DNA of 64,000 nucleotides from JAFECT01 sp036501825 (lineage in GTDB: Bacteria; Pseudomonadota; Alphaproteobacteria; Caulobacterales; Caulobacteraceae): assembly GCA_036501825.1 (NCBI GenBank), contig DASXZP010000036.1, positions 1 to 64,000 on the forward strand, read 5' to 3'. The position numbers were made by a program, and so were the translations under genes. Below the pieces are notes generated by a model. It made no database searches, was not told where the DNA came from, and worked only from the letters and a program-made list of their open reading frames with translations. Below, one piece after another: positions 33,301 to 43,154 of this stretch (positions within the stretch are counted from its first letter, which is position 1; each line of letters starts with the position of its first letter).

Positions 33301-34296
33301 GTGAGCGGTACGACCACCGCGGTGATCACGACCTCGGGCTCGGCCACCGGTCAGGCGGGAACGCCCAGCACGCTCGCGGGCGCTGCGACCGCGACCACAA
33401 CGCCGGGACAACCGACCGCGACGTCGGGCGTGACCTCAAGCGGCCCGGCCGCGCCGCCGACACGCGCCGCCTCGCAGGGCGTGGCGATTTCGGGATCGGC
33501 CGAGCGCATGGTGCCGCTGTCGGCGTTTGCGCACTGGGCCTCGACCGCGTCGCCGACCTCGGTGCGCCACCAGGACATCAGTCCCGCGATCACCATCTCG
33601 TTCAACCTGGCGCCCGGCAAGTCGCTGAGCGACGCGACGGCGTCGATCGCGGCGGCGCAGGACGCCATCTCCATGCCGGTGACCGTGCACGGCAGTTTCG
33701 CCGGCACCGCCCAGGTCTATCAGCAGAGCCTGGCCAACGAACCGATGCTGATCCTGTTTGCGATCCTCTCGGTCTACATCGTGCTGGGGGTCCTCTACGA
33801 GAGCTACATCCATCCCTGGACGGTGCTGTCGACCCTGCCGTCGGCGGGGCTGGGTGCGGTGCTGGCGCTGATCATCTTCCATTCCGAGTTCAGCATCATC
33901 GCCATGATCGGCATCGTGCTCCTGATCGGCATCGTGAAGAAGAACGCGATCCTGATCATCGATTTCGCACTCGAGGCCGAACGCAACGAGGGCCTCAGTT
34001 CGCGCGACGCGGTCTACCAGGCGTGTCTGCTGCGATTCCGCCCGATCCTGATGACCACCTGCGCCGCGGCGCTCGGCGCGCTGCCGCTGGCCATCGGCTG
34101 GGGCGAAGGTTCGGAGCTGCGCCGCCCGCTCGGCATCACCATCATCGGCGGCCTGCTGGTCAGCCAGGTGCTCACCCTGCTCACCACCCCGGTGGTTTAT
34201 CTTTACCTCGACCGTTTCCGTAAGCGTTCGCCGGATGAAGCGCGTCTCAGCCGCCACGGCGGCGGACCCGCGCCCGCCCCGGCGCCGGCGGAATGA
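30391..34296 (+). CDS. mdtC: RND transporter (MdtC-like) with two large low-complexity insertions
   Basis: Second RND subunit, 1301 residues against about 1,030-1,050 for MdtC. The core is complete: MNLSAPFLKRPIGTTLLTLG, ATGFVVDDAIVVMENIARHV, FPTQDTGQITGGMQSDQ, and IGIVKKNAILIIDFALEAER. Insertion 1 occupies about residues 274-465 (31210-31785), Gly/Ala/His/Arg-rich (GGRRGKGGSRGGGYGGGY; GGHGGHHWNGAHGGGG), after PEDIHNLG and before PSIAVVISRQPGANI. Insertion 2, about residues 963-1038 (33277-33504), is Thr/Ala/Ser-rich, before MVPLSAFAHW. Both lie in the periplasmic part near the docking subdomains. No frame break is seen; the reading frame and codon use continue through them. GTG start at 30391. 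Confidence 0.94.
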   Translation: MNLSAPFLKRPIGTTLLTLGLAIAGAGAFFNLPVSPLPQIDIPTVSVSASLPGASPEIMASSVATPLEKRLGHIADVSEMTSSSSTGSTNITLQFGLDRDIDGAARDVQAAINASRVDLPATLKSNPTYRKVNPADAPIMILAMTSESKTPPQIYDAAATIVQQRLLQVHGVGDVTIGGGSLPAVRVEMNPVALAKYQISPEDVRAALSSADANRPKGLIDGDQSRWQIYTNDQGRVAADFKGLIVAYRNGDAVRLSDIADVLDGPEDIHNLGLYACSDPKVENCVDNSKNPRTTPGGRRGKGGSRGGGYGGGYTGQGGNFARGAASNAAAGAPASGQPASPPAGGAAGGHGGHHWNGAHGGGGGAAAGGAPTAGQAATPPAQGAASAPGGAAGQGGHHGGRHRQGGATGGAAAAPGAPASGAQNPQAAAGGQANADDTTALNAQEQLAEAGGAAPAGQARGPARPSIAVVISRQPGANIIQTVDDIKKVLPQLKEDLPPDINLDVAIDRTITIRASLNEVERTLLISILLVVAVVFVFLRSARSTLIPAVAVTVSLLGTLGVMYLLKFSLDNLSLMSLTVATGFVVDDAIVVMENIARHVEAGMPRFKAAVLGASEVGFTVLSISVSLVAVFIPILLMGGLVGRLFREFAVTLSTAIIVSLLISLTTTPMMCAFIMGEKPPPERENRLARWSRKFFDWVTNTYRRSLIWALDNGPIILASLICAIGLNIYLFTIVPKGFFPTQDTGQITGGMQSDQDSSFQVSQQRMRRFVNIVASDPAVASVVGFEGGSRSSGGFVYMALKPKNQRNGESSDDVMGRLRPQLGRVAGATLFLQPVQDLRVGGRQSNATYQYTLEADDQAALKSWADKLTDQLKTDPALTDVNSDSQDHGLSSYVTVDRATASRLGINATQIDNILYDVFGQRQAAVIYNPLNQYHVVMEGAPQFIQQPEALNQIYVPVTGASPATSTAVSGTTTAVITTSGSATGQAGTPSTLAGAATATTTPGQPTATSGVTSSGPAAPPTRAASQGVAISGSAERMVPLSAFAHWASTASPTSVRHQDISPAITISFNLAPGKSLSDATASIAAAQDAISMPVTVHGSFAGTAQVYQQSLANEPMLILFAILSVYIVLGVLYESYIHPWTVLSTLPSAGLGAVLALIIFHSEFSIIAMIGIVLLIGIVKKNAILIIDFALEAERNEGLSSRDAVYQACLLRFRPILMTTCAAALGALPLAIGWGEGSELRRPLGITIIGGLLVSQVLTLLTTPVVYLYLDRFRKRSPDEARLSRHGGGPAPAPAPAE

Positions 34297-34307
34297 AGGA
34301 GAAGTCC

Positions 34308-35789
34308 ATGGCGATCACCAAATCACGCCATCTCGTCGTTCCCGCGCTCGCCGTAGTCGCCGCGGCGCTCAGCGCCTGCATGGTCGGCCCGAACTACAAA
34401 CAGCCGACGGTGGAGACGACGCCGACGTTCAAGGAACTGCAGGGGTGGAAGTCCGCCGCGCCGTCGGACGCGCTCGACCGCGGCGACTGGTGGACCCTGT
34501 TCAACGATCCGGTGCTGAACGGCCTCGAAGCCAAGGTCGCGGTGTCGAACCAGAACCTCGCCGCCGCCGAAGCCGCCTACCGCAACGCCCACGCCATGGT
34601 GGCGGAAAATCGCGCGGCGCTGTTTCCGACCGTCGACCTCGACGCGAACGCCAACGCCACCAGCGGGACCAGCACCAACGTCGGCACACCCGGAACGGGC
34701 AGCGGCGGGACCGGAACGACGACGACGACAACGGTTTCGCGCAGCACGGTCCAGCACTATGCGGTGACCGTGGGCGCGACCTGGGCGCCGGACATCTGGG
34801 GCAAGGTGCGCCGCGCCATCGAAGGCGCCAAGGCCAACGCCCAGGCGAGCGCCGCCGACGTGGCCAACGCCAAGCTCTCGGCTCAGACCGAACTCGCCAC
34901 CGACTATCTGCAGCTGCGCGCCGACGACGAACAGATCCGACTGCTGCAGACCACCGCGGACGCCTATCAGCGCACGCTGACGGTCACCAAGAACCGCTAT
35001 GCCCAGGGCGTGGCCGCCAAGAGCGACGTGCTGACGGCGCAGACGACGCTGCTGAACGCCCAGGCGCAGACGGAACAGACGGTGCAGGCGCGCGCGACGC
35101 TGGAACACGCGATCGCGGTGCTGGCGGGCGAGCCGCCGGCGGCGCTGGCCATCGCGCCGCTGGCCAAGTTCGATCCGACCATTCCGGCGATCCCGGTGAT
35201 GGTGCCCTCGGAACTGCTGGAGCGGCGCCCCGATGTCGCCTCCGCCGAGCGGCAGGCGAAAAACGCCAACGCCCAGATCGGGGTGCAGACCGCGGCCTAT
35301 TACCCGACCATCACCTTGACCCCGTCGCTCGGTTTCGCGTCGAGCTCGCTGAGCAAGCTGTTCTCGAGCAACGCCTTCACCTGGACGCTGGGCGGCGACG
35401 CCACCCAAATCCTGTTCGACGGCGGCCTGCGCAAGGCCCGCGTGGCCGAGGCGCGCGCGACCTACGATCAGAACGTCGCGGTATATCGCCAGACCGTGCT
35501 GACCGCCTTCCAGCAGGTCGAAGACGCGTTGGCCGCCGGCAAGTATCTCGAACAACAGCAGTCGTTCCGGGCTCAGGCGTCAACCGCCGCGGACGAGAAC
35601 GAGAAGATCGTGCTGAACCAGTATCGCGCCGGCCAAGCCTCGGCCACCGACGTGGTGACCGCGGAAAACACCGCGCTCGCCGCCCGCATCAACCTGGTCA
35701 CCACCGAACAGAGCCAACTCACCGCCACGGTGTCTTTGATCGAAGCGCTAGGCGGCGGCTGGAAAACGAGCGAACTGCCTAAGTCTTAG
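34308..35789 (+). CDS. NodT-family outer-membrane efflux lipoprotein
   Basis: A TolC/OprM-type outer-membrane factor, 493 residues, completing the pump. Lipobox VVAAALSAC at about residues 16-24 followed by MVGPNYKQP. Two repeats of long coiled helices (NLAAAEAAYRNAHAMVAENR; LLNAQAQTEQTVQARATLEH) and ELLERRPDVASAERQ, a family hallmark. Residues about 115-145 hold a Thr/Gly/Ser-rich surface loop (GTPGTGSGGTGTTTTTTV). ATG 34308 is preferred because AAGGAG lies 7 nt before it; ATG 34293 is in frame. It follows the mdtC-like gene without gap. Confidence 0.94.
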   Translation: MAITKSRHLVVPALAVVAAALSACMVGPNYKQPTVETTPTFKELQGWKSAAPSDALDRGDWWTLFNDPVLNGLEAKVAVSNQNLAAAEAAYRNAHAMVAENRAALFPTVDLDANANATSGTSTNVGTPGTGSGGTGTTTTTTVSRSTVQHYAVTVGATWAPDIWGKVRRAIEGAKANAQASAADVANAKLSAQTELATDYLQLRADDEQIRLLQTTADAYQRTLTVTKNRYAQGVAAKSDVLTAQTTLLNAQAQTEQTVQARATLEHAIAVLAGEPPAALAIAPLAKFDPTIPAIPVMVPSELLERRPDVASAERQAKNANAQIGVQTAAYYPTITLTPSLGFASSSLSKLFSSNAFTWTLGGDATQILFDGGLRKARVAEARATYDQNVAVYRQTVLTAFQQVEDALAAGKYLEQQQSFRAQASTAADENEKIVLNQYRAGQASATDVVTAENTALAARINLVTTEQSQLTATVSLIEALGGGWKTSELPKS

Positions 35790-35804
35790 AACCCCCTCTC
35801 TCCC

Positions 35805-35930
35805 GCTCATCCCGGCGAATGCCGGGACCCAGATCGTATTGGCTCCGCAATTCAGTGATGAGCGAGCCGGTGAACACGCGGTTGGCCATCGCGCTTTATG
35901 ATCTGGGTCCCGGCATTCGCCGGGATGAGC
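35805..35930. repeat. Perfect 31-nt inverted repeat, with a hairpin in each arm
   Basis: 35805-35835 and 35900-35930 are perfect reverse complements (GCTCATCCCGGCGAATGCCG...). Each arm contains its own hairpin CCCGGC-N4-GCCGGG. It begins 15 nt after the efflux operon stop, so it could end that transcript; the sequence is of the dispersed kind (CTGGGTCCCGGC...CGGGATGAGC) common in proteobacterial intergenic regions. 35931-36055 holds nothing further that I can name. Confidence 0.85.
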
Positions 35931-36055
35931 GGAGAGGTAAGGGAGTTTCGCGCGAAATCCTCATGACCAAACGATAAGTTGCGGCCTCTCCCATGCCGTT
36001 GCATCCTCCGGGCCGAGGGAACGAGACGGTGCGACGGGCGAGGGGCCCCATTTCG

Positions 36056-37774
36056 ATGGATCGGCGGAGTTTGTTGAAGGGGGCGGCGGTGGCGGCCGCC
36101 GCTCTGGAATTCAGCGCGCAGGCGGGAACCGCGGGGGCCCAGGTCCACGGCGCGGGCCTGGCGGGCAAGGACTATGCGGGGGCGCTGGCGAAACTGCGCG
36201 CCTACGCCAGCCAGCATGTGTCGAGTTACGGCCTGGCCGGGCTGACGGTGACCGTGGTCGACCGCGACGGCTTTTCGGCGGAGTTCCAGCTCGGTCTGGC
36301 CGACGTCGCGCGCAACACGCCGGTCAATCCCGACCACCTGTTCCAGATCGGTTCGATCTCTAAGTCATTCACCGCCATCGCCATCCTGCAGGCGGCCGAG
36401 GCGGGCAAGCTCGACCTCGATTCGACGGTGAAGTCGCACCTGCCGCATGTGCCGCTGCCGGAGACGCCGATCACCGTGCGGCATCTGTTGAGCCACGTGT
36501 CGGGCCTGCCCGATGATCCGCCGCCGTTCCCGCGCGGGGTCGAGCGCGATCAGCTGTGGCTCGGCTTCGAGCCGACCAAGAGCTGGTCCTACAGCAACCT
36601 CGGCTTCCGCCTGCTCGGCATGATTCTCGAGCAGATCCATGGCCGCCCCTATACCGAAAGCGTGCAGCAGATCTTCGACCGTCTCGGCATGAAGGACGCG
36701 CGGCCGCTGATCGCGACCAGCGACCTCGATCGCTTCGCTGTCGGCCATCAGTCCTATCGCCCGGATCGTCCCGCACCCTGGCCGACGCCGCTGAAGGCCG
36801 CGCCGTGGGTCGATTTCTGCGAGGCGTCCGGTTCGGTTTCGGCGCCCGCGCGCGACATGGCACACTACATGCGCTTCCTGATCGAGTGCGGAAACGGCAA
36901 GGGCGCGCCGCTGCTGTCCGACGCCAACGCCAGGGCGCTCGTAACGCCGGTGAGCCCGGCTCCTGAGTTCGGCCCCGGCGCGCAATATGCGCTGGGCGTC
37001 GCGGTGGTGCAGAACGGCGGCCGGTCGCTGATCCACCACACCGGCGGCATGATCGCCTTCTCCTCGTCGTTCCACGTGGACGCGCCCGCGGGCGTGGCCT
37101 GTTTCGCCAGCACCAACACCAACATCGACGGCTATCGTCCGCGCGACGTCACCGCCTATGCCTGTCACCTGTTCCGCTGTCTGCGCGAGGGGACGCCGGC
37201 GCCCGCGCCGCGCGGCATCGAACTCGGCGACACGGTGGACAAGGCCGACGCATTCGTCGGCGACTATCATGCGGCGAGCGGCGACGGGTTCAGCATCCGC
37301 GCGCGCGACGGCGGTCTGGAACTGGTCGACGCGTCCGGTTCGGGGCGTCTGCAGTTGAAGGGCGACGGCGTCTTCCTGGTGAAGAAAGCCGACTGGTCGG
37401 TGCATCTGCTGGTGTTCGCACGCAAGGACGGCCAGGTTGTCGGCGCCTCGCACGGCGAGCGCCTGTTCGGCCGCGGCGCGGCGCCCCCGCCCCAGGCGAT
37501 TCCCACAGAATTCGCCAGCAAGGCCGGGCGTTACGACAACGACGATCCGTGGTTGGGCGCCTTCCGCGTGCTGGCGCGCGCCGACGGGCTCTACCTCGAC
37601 GATGGCACGCCGCTCGTACCCATGGGCGGCGGCGTCTATCGCATGGGCCCTGACCCGAACGGCTGCGAGCGCCTACGCTTCGACGCGGACATCAACGGCC
37701 AGACCAACCGGATGAACTTCTCCGGCGTGGACTTCTGGCGCAAATACGATCCGATCGCCGGTAAGGACTCGTAG
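36056..37774 (+). CDS. Serine hydrolase, beta-lactamase class C fold
   Basis: A 572-residue exported serine hydrolase. A twin-arginine signal MDRRSLLKGAAVAAAALEFS opens at ATG 36056; the frame is open to 35993 but upstream residues are not signal-like. The class C/penicillin-binding core has SISK (nucleophile serine and lysine in FQIGSISKSFTAIAIL), YSN in WSYSNLGFRLLG, and the HTG box in LIHHTGGMIAF. The C-terminal 200 residues form a lipocalin-like/DUF3471-type extension (ELGDTVDKADAFVGDYHAAS). Such enzymes may be D-amino-acid peptidases, esterases or beta-lactamases; substrate unknown. Confidence 0.9.
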   Translation: MDRRSLLKGAAVAAAALEFSAQAGTAGAQVHGAGLAGKDYAGALAKLRAYASQHVSSYGLAGLTVTVVDRDGFSAEFQLGLADVARNTPVNPDHLFQIGSISKSFTAIAILQAAEAGKLDLDSTVKSHLPHVPLPETPITVRHLLSHVSGLPDDPPPFPRGVERDQLWLGFEPTKSWSYSNLGFRLLGMILEQIHGRPYTESVQQIFDRLGMKDARPLIATSDLDRFAVGHQSYRPDRPAPWPTPLKAAPWVDFCEASGSVSAPARDMAHYMRFLIECGNGKGAPLLSDANARALVTPVSPAPEFGPGAQYALGVAVVQNGGRSLIHHTGGMIAFSSSFHVDAPAGVACFASTNTNIDGYRPRDVTAYACHLFRCLREGTPAPAPRGIELGDTVDKADAFVGDYHAASGDGFSIRARDGGLELVDASGSGRLQLKGDGVFLVKKADWSVHLLVFARKDGQVVGASHGERLFGRGAAPPPQAIPTEFASKAGRYDNDDPWLGAFRVLARADGLYLDDGTPLVPMGGGVYRMGPDPNGCERLRFDADINGQTNRMNFSGVDFWRKYDPIAGKDS

Positions 37775-37864
37775 CCGAATTTCGACGTCGGTTTTGGTTT
37801 TCCTTCTCCCGGTCGGGAGACGGAAACGAGCAACGGAACGAGAAGCATGGGTGGAGATTTTCAA

Positions 37865-39925
<2,061 letters not shown>

Positions 39926-39953
39926 GCGGACGGACCAGGCGCGTGGGCGGGCT

Positions 39954-40760
39954 CTAAGCCGCGTCCGTGTCCGCTTTCACCTTGCGCGCAGCGGTCAGCC
40001 AGGCCGGGGTGGCGGGGCGGTTCAGCTGCAGCGTGGACAACAGCACGCGCATCTCGGCGCGCGCAGACAACACGCTCATCCCGAGCGGCAGATTGCTGCG
40101 CGGTGCGTCGAGGGGCGAGCGGCCGTCTTCGAACATCTCGCGATAGGTGACCCGTTCGCGCAGACCTTCGACGAGTTCAAAGCCGATGCGCTCGGCCGCA
40201 TCGACGAGCTCGGCGCCGATGCGGTCGCCGAGCTTGGTGTGCAGATGGCCGCGCCGATTGCGCACCACGATCCAGCGCAGGTTCTGCCGGCCGCGATAGC
40301 CGGCAGCCGCTTCGACGAAGTCCGCCACGCTCTGCGCCGCGGCGCCGCCCAACAGCATGTGGAGGTCGAGAGGGCTGTCGGTCACCGGCGTGACCAGAAC
40401 AGAACTGGCGAGAATCGCCGCCGCATTCATCCACAGCGCGTCGCGGCCCGAGCTGGTGTCGATGATCAGGCAGTCGGCGCCGGCCAGGCTCGCCTGATCG
40501 ACCGCGTGATCCATCTCCTCGGTAGCCCGGCGGCTGTTGGCGGCGTTCAGGAAAGAGCGGCTCGGCGGCGTGATCGAGATCGGCGCCGGCAGGCCCGCCG
40601 CACGCCGGCGCGCCACATAGGCGTCGAGTCCGGTCCCCGATCCGTCCAGGTCCAGGACCGCGGTGGAGAATCCGGCTTCCTGCGCCGCAGTCGCCACTGC
40701 GGCGGCCAACGAGGTCTTACCCACCCCGCCCTTCAGGCCGAAAAAGCAGATGATCTTCAC
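39954..40760 (-). CDS. MipZ-like ParA/MinD-superfamily ATPase
   Basis: A P-loop ATPase of about 268 residues. The Walker A motif is FFGLKGGVGKTSLAAAVATA (deviant KGGVGKTS); switch VLDLDGSGTG; LIIDTSSGRDALW; VVTPV-like stretch. The C-terminal 90 residues (RWIVVRNRRGHLHTKLGDRI; FELVEGLRERVTYREMFEDG; MSVLSARAEMRVLLSTLQLN) match the pattern of MipZ (WVVLRNRL, GLRDRVIYRELF, ARQELRALMHSLGL), the division-site regulator. It differs at the P-loop environment and its neighbours are peptidases, so I read it as a MipZ paralogue, not the primary MipZ. GTG 40760 is chosen because family N-termini begin just there; GTG 40799 is in frame. Confidence 0.72.
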   Translation of the reverse strand: MKIICFFGLKGGVGKTSLAAAVATAAQEAGFSTAVLDLDGSGTGLDAYVARRRAAGLPAPISITPPSRSFLNAANSRRATEEMDHAVDQASLAGADCLIIDTSSGRDALWMNAAAILASSVLVTPVTDSPLDLHMLLGGAAAQSVADFVEAAAGYRGRQNLRWIVVRNRRGHLHTKLGDRIGAELVDAAERIGFELVEGLRERVTYREMFEDGRSPLDAPRSNLPLGMSVLSARAEMRVLLSTLQLNRPATPAWLTAARKVKADTDAA

Positions 40761-40916
40761 CGGTCCCCCCGGGTCGCCCGCTTCACGCCACCTTAGCACG
40801 GGCGGGCTGCGCTGAAATGTAAAGTCGATTCAGCCGCCAGGAGGCCATCCGACCCATTGCCACAGGCCGGTTTGACGACCCATCATGCCGCCGCGTCACA
40901 ATCGGGGAAGCGAGTC

Positions 40917-43064
40917 ATGGGTGGTCTCAAGGGTCTTTTCTGCGGAGCGGCCGTGGCCGCGTTGATGGTCGCCGCGCCGGCTGTGCGGGCGGCGCCGGCC
41001 CAGACGCCGGCCGGCGGCTTCAGCATGGAGCAGGTGCTCGATTACCCGTTCCCGCAGGAGATGGCCTCCGCCGAGCACGGCGACCGGGTCGCCTGGGTGC
41101 GCGACTACAAGGGCGTGCGCAACGTCTGGATCGCCGAGGGGCCGGATTTCACCGGCCGTCAGCTGACCCACTACGGCAAGGACGACGGGCAGGAGATCAC
41201 CCAACTCACCTTCTCTCCGGACGGCGGCCAGCTGGTGTTCGTGCGCGGCGGCGATCACGACGAGAATTGGCCCGCAGCCGGCGGTCTCGACCCCGATCCG
41301 GATTCGTCCACCGTACAGCCCAAGGTCACGATCTGGGCCGTCGACATGAAGGACGGCGGGCTCACCAAGATCACCGAGGGCGATGCGCCGAGCATCTCGT
41401 CCAAGGGCCAGCTCGCGTACATTTCCAACGACCAGGTCTGGACCACGACGCTGGACGGCAAGGGCAAGCCCGAGCGGCTGTTCTTCGACCGCGGCCATGA
41501 CGCGGACCTGCAGTGGTCGCCGGATGGATCGCGCCTCGCCTTCGTGTCCGAGCGCGGCGACCACGCCTTCATCGGGGTGTACACGTCGAAGGATCAGCCG
41601 CTCGAGTATCTGGCGCCGACCACCAACATCGACACCACGCCGCGCTGGTCGAAGGACGGGACGCGGATCGCGTTCACGCGCCTGCGCGGCGCGGGCGGTC
41701 CGCCGACGCCGCTGTTGAAGGAAACGCCGAACCCATGGTCGATCTGGGTGGCCGACGCTGCGAGCGGCAACGCGCACAAGGTGTGGCAGAGCCCCGACAC
41801 CTTGGACGGCTCGTACCCCGACACCGCGGGCGAGACGAACCTGACCTGGGTTGCGGGCGACCGTCTGGCCTTCACCGCCGAACTCGACAACTGGCCCCAC
41901 CTCTATTCCGTGCCGGCCGCGGGCGGCGAGGCGACCTTGCTGACGCCCGGCCAGTTCATGGTCGAGCACGTGACCGTCAGCCGCGACGGGCGGTACATGG
42001 TCTATGACGCCAACACCGGCTCGACCCCGTTCGATCTCGAGCGCCGTCACCTGTTCCGCGTGCCGGTGGATCACGCGGCGCCGGAAGAGCTGACCGGCGG
42101 CACGACGCTGGAATGGTCGCCGTTCATGGCGTCGGACAACCGCGTGGCCTTCATCGGCACCGACGGACGTCACCCGCCGCAGGCGCAGATCGTGGGCCTC
42201 GACGGCAAGGGCCTGCACAACGTCAGCGCTAACGACACGCCGGCCGACTATCCGTGGCAGGACCTGATCATTCCCAAACCCGTCACCTACACGGCGCCGG
42301 ACGGGACGACGGTGCACGCCGACCTGTTCCAGCGTCCTGGCACAGCCGCGCAGCCGGCGGTGATCTTCGTGCACGGCGGGCCGCCGCGGCAGATGATGCT
42401 GGGCTGGCACTACATGGATTATTATTCCAACGGCTACGCGGTGAACCAGTATCTTGCCGCGCACGGCTTTACCGTGCTGGCGGTGAACTATCGCCTGGGC
42501 ATCGGCTATGGCCGCGCGTTCCAGCACCCCGAGGGCGGCGGTCCGCGCGGGTCGTCCGAGTATCAGGACGTGCTGGCCGGCGCGCACTTCCTGCAGCATA
42601 TGCAGGGTGTCGATCCGAACCGCATCGGCATCTGGGGCGGATCGTACGGTGGTCTGCTGACGGCGCTGGCGCTGGCGCGCAACTCCGACACCTTCAAGGC
42701 GGGCGTCGACTTCCACGGCGTGCACGACTGGTCGCAGACCATCGGCGGCCGCATCCCCGACGTGGCGCACCGCTACGAGAAGGGCGACCACGACGCGGCG
42801 ATGACTTCCGCCTGGACCTCGTCGCCGGACGCGGATGTGGGCAAATGGACCTCGCCGGTGCTTCTGATTCAGGGCGACGACGACCGCAACGTGGACTTCC
42901 ACGAAACCGTCGACCTGGCGCGTCGCCTGGAAGCCCAGCGCACCTATTTCGAGGAAATGGTCATCCCCAACGAAATCCACGGCTTCCTCCGCTACGACTC
43001 GTGGCTGCGCGCCGACAGCGCCACCGCAGCGTTCCTGGCGAAGGAGCTGAAGCCGGGCGGCTAA
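40917..43064 (+). CDS. S9-family peptidase (DPP-IV/acylaminoacyl-like)
   Basis: A 715-residue exported peptidase, second S9 enzyme of this region. ATG 40917 follows GGGGAAG and opens with a signal (MGGLKGLFCGAAVAALMVAA, cleaved near VRAAPA). PD40-type repeats include LTFSPDGGQLVFVRGG and LQWSPDGSRLAFVSE. Hydrolase domain: HGGPPRQMM oxyanion region, nucleophile GIWGGSYGGLLTAL, Asp in IQGDDDRNVDFHET, His in NEIHGFLRYDSW. Divergent from the MipZ-like gene by 157 nt and followed by a bidirectional terminator against the giant autotransporter. Confidence 0.93.
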   Translation: MGGLKGLFCGAAVAALMVAAPAVRAAPAQTPAGGFSMEQVLDYPFPQEMASAEHGDRVAWVRDYKGVRNVWIAEGPDFTGRQLTHYGKDDGQEITQLTFSPDGGQLVFVRGGDHDENWPAAGGLDPDPDSSTVQPKVTIWAVDMKDGGLTKITEGDAPSISSKGQLAYISNDQVWTTTLDGKGKPERLFFDRGHDADLQWSPDGSRLAFVSERGDHAFIGVYTSKDQPLEYLAPTTNIDTTPRWSKDGTRIAFTRLRGAGGPPTPLLKETPNPWSIWVADAASGNAHKVWQSPDTLDGSYPDTAGETNLTWVAGDRLAFTAELDNWPHLYSVPAAGGEATLLTPGQFMVEHVTVSRDGRYMVYDANTGSTPFDLERRHLFRVPVDHAAPEELTGGTTLEWSPFMASDNRVAFIGTDGRHPPQAQIVGLDGKGLHNVSANDTPADYPWQDLIIPKPVTYTAPDGTTVHADLFQRPGTAAQPAVIFVHGGPPRQMMLGWHYMDYYSNGYAVNQYLAAHGFTVLAVNYRLGIGYGRAFQHPEGGGPRGSSEYQDVLAGAHFLQHMQGVDPNRIGIWGGSYGGLLTALALARNSDTFKAGVDFHGVHDWSQTIGGRIPDVAHRYEKGDHDAAMTSAWTSSPDADVGKWTSPVLLIQGDDDRNVDFHETVDLARRLEAQRTYFEEMVIPNEIHGFLRYDSWLRADSATAAFLAKELKPGG

Positions 43065-43102
43065 CCCCAACCGGAGATAAAGGTAAGTTTGGCGCAAAAG
43101 AA

Positions 43103-43131
43103 AACGGCCCGCGATTTGCTCGCGGGCCGTT
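43103..43131. terminator. Bidirectional intrinsic terminator
   Basis: A perfect 11-pair hairpin (43103-43113 with 43121-43131, loop ATTTGCT) between two converging genes. On the minus strand it is followed by TTTTCTTTTG, a proper T-run for the autotransporter; on the plus strand a weaker TTCCAGTTTC follows. Confidence 0.85.
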
Positions 43132-43154
43132 CCAGTTTCAGCTGATGTTTCGCG

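Noticed and set aside
30298..33411. 1,037-codon minus-strand frame opposite the mdtC-like gene
   Set aside because: Composition is Arg/His/Gly-rich without motifs; the plus strand has every RND motif at the right spacing.
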